Part shown: positions 10,811 to 19,215 of the stretch, piece by piece
Layout of the letters: each line of letters opens with the position of its first letter
Position numbering within the stretch: position 1 is the first letter of the stretch
Origin: an uncultured Bacilli bacterium
GTDB taxonomy: Bacteria; Bacillota_I; Bacilli_A; RF39; UBA660
DNA: 64,000 nucleotides
Assembly (NCBI GenBank): GCA_947632085.1
Contig: CANRNY010000014.1
Coordinates: forward strand, 1-64,000
Direction of reading: 5' to 3'
The notes under the pieces: model-generated
What the model was told of the DNA's origin: nothing
The model's input: only the letters and a program-made list of their open reading frames with translations
Databases searched by the model: none
Translations under genes and position numbers: made by a program

Positions 10811-10854
10811 ATTATATCATGAAAAAAGCAAATCTTATATAGAGAGTTTGCTTG
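10811..10854 (-). terminator. Terminator fused to extended -10 promoter
   Basis: Minus strand: AAGCAAACTCTCTATATAAGATTTGCTTTTTTCATGATATAAT. Confidence 0.7.
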
Positions 10855-10867
10855 TATGAATTACTAT

Positions 10868-11758
10868 TTATATTATACCATAAACATTATTTATGAGTAA
10901 TTTACTTACTTCTTTATCACTTATTAAAGTTATAGAAAATGTTTTATAGCCTATTCGATTAATACTAGCACCACAATGGTATATTACTTTTTTATCGAGA
11001 ATAAAATATCGATCATGAAATGTATTATCAAATTTAATGGTTAAATTATGATATTGTTCATTATATTTTAAAATATCCTGATTAGTAATAAGATTATTTG
11101 GTTTAGTAATTAATATCACATTAATACTTAATCTTTTGATAATATCTAGTAATGTATTATCAGCATAGGCATCTACTATTACTAAATTAGTTTTTGCTTC
11201 TTTAAAAATATCAAGAATTTTAGAATAAGCATCCCATATTTGCCCATTAAAATATATTTCTGTACTTTTTCTCTTTTCATCGAATTTTTTAAATGATTCT
11301 TGAAGTAACTTTATATCTTTAGTGTTTTGCATAACTTGGTTATTGATATATTTCTGTTCTAATAAATTAGTTGAGATATATTTACGCATCATAACAAAAG
11401 CATCCATTATTTTTATACTTACTTCAGTCGCTACTTTTGATCTTAATATAGTTGCTAACATTGCTACTCCCTGTTCTGTAAAAACACGAGGCATATATTT
11501 TCTATGAGCACCTCTACCTGATGTTTTAATTTTTAAGGTCGAAATTTTCGACCTTAAAAAAGTCCAATCATCATTTGATAGTACCCAAGAAAATCTTTCA
11601 GGAAATTTATCAGGATTTCTTTTTACTGCTTCATTTATTCTTTTCGTTTCCACCTGATATAGTTCAGCTAAATCAGAATCTAGCATTACTTGTTTTCCTC
11701 TTACTTCATAAATCATATTCTCAACCACAATTTTACTTTCTGTAATTAATTCTTCCAT
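10868..11758 (-). CDS. ORF6N-domain DNA-binding protein with PLD-like C-terminal region
   Basis: VRGKQVMLDSDLAELYQVETKRINEAVKRNPDKFPERF ... FTEQGVAMLATILRS is the ORF6N signature; the C-terminal FHDRYFILDKKVIYHCGAS resembles a PLD-like HxK-type region. Confidence 0.85.
   Translation of the reverse strand: MEELITESKIVVENMIYEVRGKQVMLDSDLAELYQVETKRINEAVKRNPDKFPERFSWVLSNDDWTFLRSKISTLKIKTSGRGAHRKYMPRVFTEQGVAMLATILRSKVATEVSIKIMDAFVMMRKYISTNLLEQKYINNQVMQNTKDIKLLQESFKKFDEKRKSTEIYFNGQIWDAYSKILDIFKEAKTNLVIVDAYADNTLLDIIKRLSINVILITKPNNLITNQDILKYNEQYHNLTIKFDNTFHDRYFILDKKVIYHCGASINRIGYKTFSITLISDKEVSKLLINNVYGII
11530..11560. repeat. Perfect inverted repeat (14-bp arms) inside the ORF6N CDS
   Basis: TTTTTAAGGTCGAA-ATT-TTCGACCTTAAAAA. 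Confidence 0.95.
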
Positions 11759-11790
11759 TTCAATACTACTCCTATTATTTTTTAATCTTT

Positions 11791-11811
11791 GTGGTCAAAT
11801 ATTTTGACCGC
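11791..11811. repeat. Related inverted repeat upstream of ORF6N gene
   Basis: GTGGTCAAA-TAT-TTTGACCGC (one mismatch). Confidence 0.85.
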
Positions 11812-11830
11812 AATTCTTTTAATTTAGTTT

Positions 11831-11855
11831 TTGAGGTCGAAAATTTCGACCTCAA
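11831..11855. repeat. Related perfect inverted repeat upstream of ORF6N gene
   Basis: TTGAGGTCGAA-AAT-TTCGACCTCAA. Confidence 0.95.
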
Positions 11856-11863
11856 GTTTTCTT

Positions 11864-11897
11864 ATTCATTATTAGTTATTGTAATTAATTCTTCCAT
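11864..11897 (-). other. Candidate leader peptide MEELITITNNE, duplicating the ORF6N start
   Basis: AGGAGG RBS then ATGGAAGAATTAATTACA, identical to the first 18 nt of the ORF6N CDS, stop after 11 codons. Confidence 0.5.
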
Positions 11898-11922
11898 TTT
11901 ACCATTCCTCCTAAAATAAAAA

Positions 11923-12040
11923 GGACACACTCATATGAGTATGTCCGCATCATGTTAATTATTTCTTGCCTAAATAATCAACGCTATCGTCTAAATTGTC
12001 ATATTAACACTTGGCAAGTAATTAATACATATATATTATA
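11923..12040 (-). promoter_or_regulatory. Structured leader: extended -10 promoter, long-range stem, intrinsic terminator
   Basis: TGATATAAT at 12035-12042; pairing of TTAATTA-CTTGCC with GGCAAG-AAA-TAATTAA; then GGACATACTCATATGAGTGTGTCC-TTTTT before the RBS. Confidence 0.6.
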
Positions 12041-12075
12041 TCAATTTTTAGAGGACAAATAAGGACCTATTATGG

Positions 12076-13050
12076 TTAAAAGCCAATACTTTCAATATAC
12101 CAATTATTATTTTTTTTAACTAAAAGATATTTATAGTTATATAAAGTATTTGATTCAAAACCAGTATCTTTTGGTAAGTATAAATTTTTGTATGTTTTGA
12201 ACTCGGAAGATAAAATAATAATATTATCGGCATTATATTTATTAAGATAATCTTGATATTCTTCTTCAGATATTTCATTATAAGTAAGATTTAGAATAGT
12301 AGCTGGATAGTCTTTCATTTCATTTAGAACTAAAACAACTACTTCAGCCATTTCATCTGCTGTATATCTATTTGTTTCAGTAATTTTTACATCAATATTA
12401 GAAATATCAGCATCTTTATGAAGATGACTTGGAATAATGTCTAAAAATACCAAGAAAGATAGAATAATAACTAAGCATACAACGATTATCAAAGGTATTT
12501 GATATTTTTTGCGATTGTGAGAAATCAAGTTAATAATTAAACCAGTTATTACTCCTATAAATATAAATAAGACATAAAAGAAAATTGTACTATATAGTGT
12601 TAAATCTTTATAAAAGAAGAAACAAGATAATAAAAATATTAAAATAGAAATAAGAGGACAAATAAGTTTATTCTTATTAAAGATAGTAAAAAACATGACA
12701 AATATTTGAGAAATAATAGAAATTAACCATAATGCTCCACCTTCATCATGAATAATAATTGGTAATAAAATAATTAATAGAGCATTAATAAATAATACAA
12801 TATAATTTTTATAATCTATTTTTTTATCTAACTTATTAGTTGATCCTTCTATATTCAAAGATTCATCAATAGTAACATCTAAAATTTTAGATATTTCTTT
12901 AAGCATTTGTTGATCAGGAAGAATAACTCCACGTTCCCATTTTGATACTAATTTACCACTGACATTAAGTAATTGACCAAGTTCATTTTGCGTGATATTT
13001 TTCTCCTGTCTTAATTTAGCAAGTTGTTCACCAAATTTTTTTTCATTCAT
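12076..13050 (-). CDS. XRE-family regulator with membrane segments
   Basis: MNEKKFGEQLAKLRQEKNITQNELGQLLNVSGKLVSKWERG HTH plus several TM segments. Confidence 0.85.
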   Translation of the reverse strand: MNEKKFGEQLAKLRQEKNITQNELGQLLNVSGKLVSKWERGVILPDQQMLKEISKILDVTIDESLNIEGSTNKLDKKIDYKNYIVLFINALLIILLPIIIHDEGGALWLISIISQIFVMFFTIFNKNKLICPLISILIFLLSCFFFYKDLTLYSTIFFYVLFIFIGVITGLIINLISHNRKKYQIPLIIVVCLVIILSFLVFLDIIPSHLHKDADISNIDVKITETNRYTADEMAEVVVLVLNEMKDYPATILNLTYNEISEEEYQDYLNKYNADNIIILSSEFKTYKNLYLPKDTGFESNTLYNYKYLLVKKNNNWYIESIGF

Positions 13051-13085
13051 TTTAATCACCTCAAGAGATATTTCTCTTTAACGAT

Positions 13086-13124
13086 ATTATACCATATAAA
13101 ATAACCATCTGTTCAGATGGTTAC
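13086..13124 (-). terminator. Terminator fused to extended -10 promoter
   Basis: Minus strand: GTAACCATCTGAACAGATGGTTATTTTATATGGTATAAT. Confidence 0.65.
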
Positions 13125-13133
13125 TATAATTTT

Positions 13134-13931
13134 TTAATCCATTACAAACATTGGAATAAATTCTTCAATCGTATATGTTTTATCGTCATTAGGTAATGTT
13201 ACATAAGAATAGGCATTATTTTTTTCAGCAACTGTTAAGACATCATCTGTCCAATTAACAGATCCCCTACCAGTTACTTTAGCATTCCATTCATCACTAC
13301 CATAAGATTTAGTAGTTTTAGTAACATTAATATAATTAAAACCATAATTAGCTTGATTATTATCTATTTTATAGACGTAAGTTTCGTAAACGATTTCGCC
13401 TGCTCCACCATGGAAAACTGCCATATAATTATCAGGTATTTCATTTTTATCGATTGCTTCTTTATGATAATCAATATTATAATCGTCTAAATCTTTAATC
13501 GTTATTCTTCCGCCTTTTAGGGCTTCAGTAACTGTTTCTTCATAGCCATGAGTATATCTAACTAAAACATATTTACTCTTTATACAATTATAATAATATA
13601 CATAATTATCATCACGATAAAATTCTTCTAATGCTTCAGCACAAGTAAAATCTTTAATATCCTTAGTCGTATCTACTATTTCTTTAACTGTAAATTCAGC
13701 TGGACAAGTATATTTAGAATTTTTAAATAAAGTCTTTTCTTCTTTATTATTACAATAATAGTGATTTACTAATAAACCTTTATCAATATATGATGTTTCA
13801 CCACCATTATAATATTCACGTATTTTAAGTAATGGACTATTATTAAATATTTTAGCTTGGAATGTATCAACTAAAATAAGAACTACTAATACTGCTACAA
13901 TAATTAAAAATATTTTTAAACCTTTTTTCAT
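13134..13931 (-). CDS. Hypothetical membrane-anchored protein
   Basis: N-terminal TM, no family recognised. Confidence 0.7.
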   Translation of the reverse strand: MKKGLKIFLIIVAVLVVLILVDTFQAKIFNNSPLLKIREYYNGGETSYIDKGLLVNHYYCNNKEEKTLFKNSKYTCPAEFTVKEIVDTTKDIKDFTCAEALEEFYRDDNYVYYYNCIKSKYVLVRYTHGYEETVTEALKGGRITIKDLDDYNIDYHKEAIDKNEIPDNYMAVFHGGAGEIVYETYVYKIDNNQANYGFNYINVTKTTKSYGSDEWNAKVTGRGSVNWTDDVLTVAEKNNAYSYVTLPNDDKTYTIEEFIPMFVMD

Positions 13932-13954
13932 ATAAACACCTACTTTATAGATTT

Positions 13955-14013
13955 ATTATACCATAAATTATTATACCAACTAAAAAAACAAATCAATTAA
14001 TTTTGATTTGCCT
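13955..14013 (-). terminator. Terminator with two downstream TGGTATAAT boxes
   Basis: Minus strand: GGCAAATCAAAATTAATTGATTTGTTTTTTTAGTTGGTATAATAATTTATGGTATAAT. Confidence 0.65.
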
Positions 14014-14020
14014 TTTATTA

Positions 14021-16027
14021 CTACTTATCAAGTTCTTTAATATATTCACAAATTATCTCTGCCGTTTTATCAACACCTAATTTATCAACATTTAAAGCTA
14101 GATCATAGTTATCATAAGAATTCCAATTTCGATTAGTAAAATAATTATAATGTTTAGCACGTTGTTTATTTATTTTAGTAATTTCTTTTTCTGCTGTTTC
14201 TTTAGATAAACCATAATATTTTACTACTCTATTTATTTTAGATGGCATATCAGAATATAAGAATATACTTATGACATTTTTATTATTTCTTAATATATAA
14301 TCAGCACATCTTCCAACAATAACACACGATTCTTTTTTAGCCAACGCTGTAATCACTTTAGCTTCATTAGTAAATAAATTATCATCATTAGTATAGAACA
14401 TACTTGATTTAATATTTTGTTCTTCATTATCTTGAACATACTTTTTAGTATAGCCATATTTTTCTGCTGTTAAATTAATTATTTCTTTATCATAAAAATT
14501 AATTCCTAATGATGAAGCAACTAACTGACCAACAAAATGACCACCAGATCCATATTCACGAGAAATAGTTAAAACAACTTTGTTCTTTAAGATAGTTGAA
14601 TCAATAGTTATCTTTTCGTCTTGAAGATTTAGTTCTTCTTTAGAACTTTCTAATTTTTTAAATTCACTTAGAAGAAGTAGTAGTCCTAAAATAAAAGCTA
14701 AGATATCGGCGATGATAGCACTCCATAACATTGTTACGATACTATGAGTTAAAGTAGCAATAATTATAATAGCTGGAACAAAGAAGATAACATCTCTAAC
14801 TAAAGCTAAGAGAGTTGATTTAAAACTAGAACCCATTGATTGTAATAAAATAGATATTGATTTAATTAAACAAGTAAAGATAATACCACCTAAGAAAATT
14901 CTTAAACAATATTTAGCATATTCTAAGTATTCGATACCATTACCTTTACCAAAAATATTAATAATAAAGGTTGGAAAGAATTCAAAAATTAAAAATGCTA
15001 AACAACCAATAATTAAATTAATTACTAGGATATATTTAATTGTTTCTTTAACTCTTTTAGTATTACCAGCACCCATATTATAGCCAATAATAGGCATACC
15101 TCCTAAAGAGACACCAATTACAATAGAAATGACAATACCAAATACTTTCATACATATTCCAATAACCGCTAATGGGGTTACTACTCCATATGCCATACCA
15201 GTAGAAGATAAAGTCATATAACCATATTTACCAACTATATTATTAGCAACTGCTATAATAATAACAATCGCTAATTGGGTTATTAAAGATGCTAAACCTA
15301 AAGAAAGTGTTTTAAGACATATACTTTTATCTAATTTTAAAGATTCACTATTTATTTTAAATGATTTTGCTTTAGTTAAATAAACTATACTAACAATAAA
15401 AGTTAATATTTGACCGATGATGGTAGCAATAGCAGCACCTTTAACACTTAGATTAAAAATAAAGATAAAGATAGGATCTAAAATAATATTAGAAATTGCC
15501 CCGATTAAAGTAGCAAACATCGCATAATTAGGACTACCATCATTTCTAATAGATGCATTAAGTCCTTGGCCAATAATATAAAATGGTAAGCCACAACAAA
15601 TAATTTGTAAATAATCTTTAGCATACTGATAACATTCTACTTCATTTGGATTACCACCAAATATTCTTAATATCTGTTTACTAAAAATAAAACCAATAAT
15701 AGTTAAAAGAAGAGCTATAAAAAATAACATAACTAAACCATTACCAATTGATTTATTAGCTTTTTCTTTATCTTTAGCACCTGATGATAAACTAAATAAG
15801 GCGGCCATACCATCACCTATTAATAAAGCAAAAGCAAGGGAGATAACTGTAAATGGATAAACAATATTTGTTGCAGCGTTACCAAAAGCACCAGCACTAC
15901 TCCAACCGATAAATATTTGATCAACTATATTATATAGGGCAGCGACAATCATACTTATAACACAGGGTATAGCAAATTTTTTTATTAACTTAGGGATACT
16001 TTCTTTTCCTAAATCTAATTCTTTCAT
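14021..16027 (-). CDS. MATE-family efflux transporter fused to a C-terminal cytidylate-kinase-like domain
   Basis: MATE N-terminus (IPKLIKKFAIPCVISMIVAALYNIVDQIFIG); C-terminus NKVVLTISREYGSGGHFVGQLVASSLGINFYDKEII ... CVIVGRCADYILRN. Confidence 0.9.
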   Translation of the reverse strand: MKELDLGKESIPKLIKKFAIPCVISMIVAALYNIVDQIFIGWSSAGAFGNAATNIVYPFTVISLAFALLIGDGMAALFSLSSGAKDKEKANKSIGNGLVMLFFIALLLTIIGFIFSKQILRIFGGNPNEVECYQYAKDYLQIICCGLPFYIIGQGLNASIRNDGSPNYAMFATLIGAISNIILDPIFIFIFNLSVKGAAIATIIGQILTFIVSIVYLTKAKSFKINSESLKLDKSICLKTLSLGLASLITQLAIVIIIAVANNIVGKYGYMTLSSTGMAYGVVTPLAVIGICMKVFGIVISIVIGVSLGGMPIIGYNMGAGNTKRVKETIKYILVINLIIGCLAFLIFEFFPTFIINIFGKGNGIEYLEYAKYCLRIFLGGIIFTCLIKSISILLQSMGSSFKSTLLALVRDVIFFVPAIIIIATLTHSIVTMLWSAIIADILAFILGLLLLLSEFKKLESSKEELNLQDEKITIDSTILKNKVVLTISREYGSGGHFVGQLVASSLGINFYDKEIINLTAEKYGYTKKYVQDNEEQNIKSSMFYTNDDNLFTNEAKVITALAKKESCVIVGRCADYILRNNKNVISIFLYSDMPSKINRVVKYYGLSKETAEKEITKINKQRAKHYNYFTNRNWNSYDNYDLALNVDKLGVDKTAEIICEYIKELDK

Positions 16028-16039
16028 AATATTCCTCCT

Positions 16040-16174
16040 TATTTTCGAGCATAAAAAATACGTAAGCCATTGTACAATTGGACTTACGCATTTAAGCTAC
16101 TCATTGAATATAAATGAACTTAATAAATTTTTCTCGACTTGAAAAATCATATCACACTTTTAAAATTGATGTAA
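16040..16174 (-). promoter_or_regulatory. Promoter and structured attenuator-like leader of the MATE-kinase gene
   Basis: TTACAT-17-TATGAT; hairpin TTAAGTTCATT...AATGAGTAGCTTAA; terminator GCGTAAGTCCAATTGTACAATGGCTTACGTATTTTTT; TCGAG/CTCGA closing pair next to the RBS. Confidence 0.6.
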
Positions 16175-16205
16175 GTTTTTTTTAAAATATTCTATTTTTT
16201 TGACA

Positions 16206-16562
16206 CTATTTTTTATTTTTTATAAAAAAAGATTTTACAAAATTAGAGATTATAATAGTAAAAATAGTAGCAATAATTAATAGTGAATAACTTTTATTAA
16301 TAATTGCATAATAAACGGCATATATTAAAAAGCCAAGAGCATAAATTAAAAAAGTAAGACGAAAGATATATCTAAAAATAGTAGCAATTTTTTCTTTATG
16401 TATGATAAGAAAGAGCATTTCAAAGAATATAGCAATAGAACATATTAAAAAAGGACTTATAATTATTTGAGCAAAAAGATTATTTTTAAAGAAAGCCCAT
16501 ATTAAAATTATAAAGACAATAACTGATGTAATCATTTGACGAATATAAGAAATGTATTTCAT
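16206..16562 (-). CDS. Hypothetical membrane protein
   Basis: 118 aa hydrophobic ORF. Confidence 0.6.
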   Translation of the reverse strand: MKYISYIRQMITSVIVFIILIWAFFKNNLFAQIIISPFLICSIAIFFEMLFLIIHKEKIATIFRYIFRLTFLIYALGFLIYAVYYAIINKSYSLLIIATIFTIIISNFVKSFFIKNKK

Positions 16563-16586
16563 ATTAATCTCCTTAAGATACTAATT

Positions 16587-16626
16587 ATTATACCATGAAA
16601 AAAGTAAAGCTTATATACTTTACTCT
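16587..16626 (-). terminator. Terminator fused to extended -10 promoter
   Basis: Minus strand: AGTAAAGTATATAAGCTTTACTTTTTTCATGGTATAAT. Confidence 0.7.
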
Positions 16627-17333
16627 TGACAATAATTCATTAACTCAGTATCTGTTTTATTACTATTCTTTTCTATTACCCAATATTCATTATCTTGATT
16701 GAAATTACAACGATAGACATCATAGAATAAGGTATCGTAATAAAGTACATTACCGATATATTTCGTAGAGGTTCTAAACATAGGAGCTTCTTCATTATAT
16801 TTAGTATTTATATAATCTGTTACTAGTAAAATACTCATTGATAAGGTAAAGATAAGAATTATAAATAGTAATCTGATATACCATTTAAGGGAATTTAAAA
16901 TTCGTGTAATACCTATCATAAAGATAATAATGCCAAAGACAGAATATATTGAACCCCAACTACTCTCACTTGGGAAGATCATAATAGCTGATATAGCAAT
17001 AAATAAACCGAAGATAATAATAATTACTGAAATAATTTGATTATACTTAGTAATTTTTTTTGTTGAGTAATCAATAGTATTAACAATATTTTCTTCGAAT
17101 TTATCTTGATATTCTTCTTTATTTAACTTCTCACCACTTAATAATTCATTAATTGTAATATCTAATTTATCGCATAAAGGTTTAAATAAAGATAAGTCTG
17201 GCATATTTTTACCATTCTCCCAATTACTTACTGAACGATCAGTTACTCCTAGAGATTCAGCTAAATTACTTTGAGTTAACTTTTTCTTTTTACGACATTC
17301 GGCAATGAATTTACCAATACGTTCTTGATTCAT
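16620..17333 (-). CDS. XRE-family regulator with membrane segments
   Basis: MNQERIGKFIAECRKKKKLTQSNLAESLGVTDRSVSNWENG HTH plus TMs. Confidence 0.85.
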   Translation of the reverse strand: MNQERIGKFIAECRKKKKLTQSNLAESLGVTDRSVSNWENGKNMPDLSLFKPLCDKLDITINELLSGEKLNKEEYQDKFEENIVNTIDYSTKKITKYNQIISVIIIIFGLFIAISAIMIFPSESSWGSIYSVFGIIIFMIGITRILNSLKWYIRLLFIILIFTLSMSILLVTDYINTKYNEEAPMFRTSTKYIGNVLYYDTLFYDVYRCNFNQDNEYWVIEKNSNKTDTELMNYCQE

Positions 17334-17491
17334 ATTTTTTCTCCTTTCACATTAAATATAATATGTAAAAGTATTTTTGAACACGAAATAAATCTTGAGT
17401 TCTACTTTAATTATTACTTAAATATTATTGATTATGAAAAAAGCAAACTAAATATTCTTAGTTTACTTAAATAAATTTTATTTTTCTCTTT

Positions 17492-17992
17492 TTATTCTAC
17501 TACGCAAGTAGCACCATCTTTTTCAGCGGATTCTTTACTTTCTTCTAAAGTGCTATCATCATCTTTTAAGCCTTCAAATCCTTCTGCTGTTAAATCTTCT
17601 TCACTTGCTTTATCAATATCAATATCTAAAATTGTATTGTACGCATAATTTTTATCGTCTACAACAACTTTTAAACTCATTCCATCTTTTTCATACTCGT
17701 CGTTATTTTCATCCATTGATTCTTTGAATGCTTCCCAATTTTCTTTTATGGTAGAATTAGTAATTTTTGTATTAACTTCCATTCTCATTCCTTTTAACTT
17801 ATCATCTTTATAAGTCATAGAAACAACTTGCTCAATATCCGTATCTTCGTCACTTTCAGTAGTTGTACAAGTTAGTTTTTGTTCTACAGGTTCTTTTTGA
17901 ACATCTTCATTTTGTTCTTTTTCTTCATTTCCACAACCTGTTATTAAAATTATTGCTAAGAAAAATAAAATTAATTTACTAAATTTTTTCAT
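17492..17992 (-). CDS. Lipoprotein, DUF1307/YehR-like
   Basis: Lipobox ITGC; Cys-flanked small acidic domain; ATG at 17992 has RBS. Confidence 0.6.
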   Translation of the reverse strand: MKKFSKLILFFLAIILITGCGNEEKEQNEDVQKEPVEQKLTCTTTESDEDTDIEQVVSMTYKDDKLKGMRMEVNTKITNSTIKENWEAFKESMDENNDEYEKDGMSLKVVVDDKNYAYNTILDIDIDKASEEDLTAEGFEGLKDDDSTLEESKESAEKDGATCVVE

Positions 17993-18091
17993 ATAACTCA
18001 CCTCTTTAATTATTATACATTAATAGATTATAAAAATAAATATGAGAGATAGTATTAGTTAGAAAAAGTAGCAATAATTTTTTTGCTACTT

Positions 18092-19072
18092 TTATAATTT
18101 TACTCCTGAACCAATTTCATCTTGCATATCAAGTGATTTACCGATAGCGTATTTTCTATTATATTTTTCTCTTACTCTTTTACCATCGACATAACTATAA
18201 TCAGGCATATTTAAGATACCATTTTGAGATTCGTATGTTTCTTTGCTTAAAGAACAAGCATATGGTTCTCTTCCAATAAATTGACCATTTTTATACGAAT
18301 AAACCGTATTGCTATAATCAACAACTAACATATTACCATTTTTATCATAAATGACATTCCAACTATGACCTTCTCTTTGACCACGTGATTCACATTCACC
18401 ATACATTATAGAAGAATTATAACCACATAATTTTAAAATATTTTGAGCTAATGCGGCTCTTTCAGCACATTCAGCAACACATTTGCCTTTTAAGGCACTT
18501 AATGGAAATTCACCACTTAATTGCATTTGATCTACAGCGCCAAAAGTTTCATCGATTGGTATATTATATTTTTTATAAAATTCTTCGGCGTGAGCAGTTG
18601 CAAAATCATAAAACGCATCATCTTTTCGAGCCACACTACCTGTAGTTTCTTTAGGAAAACCAAAATACGAATCTAAAAAATTCATTACATATCGTAATAT
18701 TAAAGCATCGTTTGGTAAATTTAATTTTCTTATTCCATAGGCAAAAGAATATAAATAATTTCGATCATAGATATGATAACTATAACCAATGGTAGAATAA
18801 GAAATTTTGATTGATGGATAAATAAATCCGTTATACTCGCCACCATTAACATAACTACTTGTACTTATTATACTTTCACTAGTCCCAATATTTTTAGTGG
18901 TATTTTCATCAGGTAGGAAACTATCAACTATGCTATTAACATAATTAACAATATCCCTATTATTTTTACATTTGTTTAATCCTGCTAAAAAGTTAGGACA
19001 TTTAAATTCTTCGGAATCAAACACGTGTTGATTTTTAGTTTGATTTAATTGTTCGACATTGTTTTCGGCCAT
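18092..19072 (-). CDS. Transglutaminase-like cysteine peptidase-fold protein
   Basis: KCVAECAERAALAQNILKLCG ... EGHSWNVI ... LVVDYSN gives the Cys-His-Asp order. Confidence 0.65.
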   Translation of the reverse strand: MAENNVEQLNQTKNQHVFDSEEFKCPNFLAGLNKCKNNRDIVNYVNSIVDSFLPDENTTKNIGTSESIISTSSYVNGGEYNGFIYPSIKISYSTIGYSYHIYDRNYLYSFAYGIRKLNLPNDALILRYVMNFLDSYFGFPKETTGSVARKDDAFYDFATAHAEEFYKKYNIPIDETFGAVDQMQLSGEFPLSALKGKCVAECAERAALAQNILKLCGYNSSIMYGECESRGQREGHSWNVIYDKNGNMLVVDYSNTVYSYKNGQFIGREPYACSLSKETYESQNGILNMPDYSYVDGKRVREKYNRKYAIGKSLDMQDEIGSGVKL

Positions 19073-19215
19073 TATAATTCCTCCATATTTTATAAGATAA
19101 TTTTATCATAAATTAAATAACAATTATAGATTGTTACATAGTGGTATACAAAAAATGTAAATTATATTTTTTATAAAAAAATAGGTAATTAAAATTACCT
19201 ATAAAAAACTATATC

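Noticed and set aside
11530-11855. IS or transposon terminal repeats
   Set aside because: No transposase between or near the palindromes and no target-site duplications; each element is a self-contained palindrome.
18451-18645. Plus-strand 64-aa ORF
   Set aside because: Antisense to the transglutaminase-like CDS without independent support.
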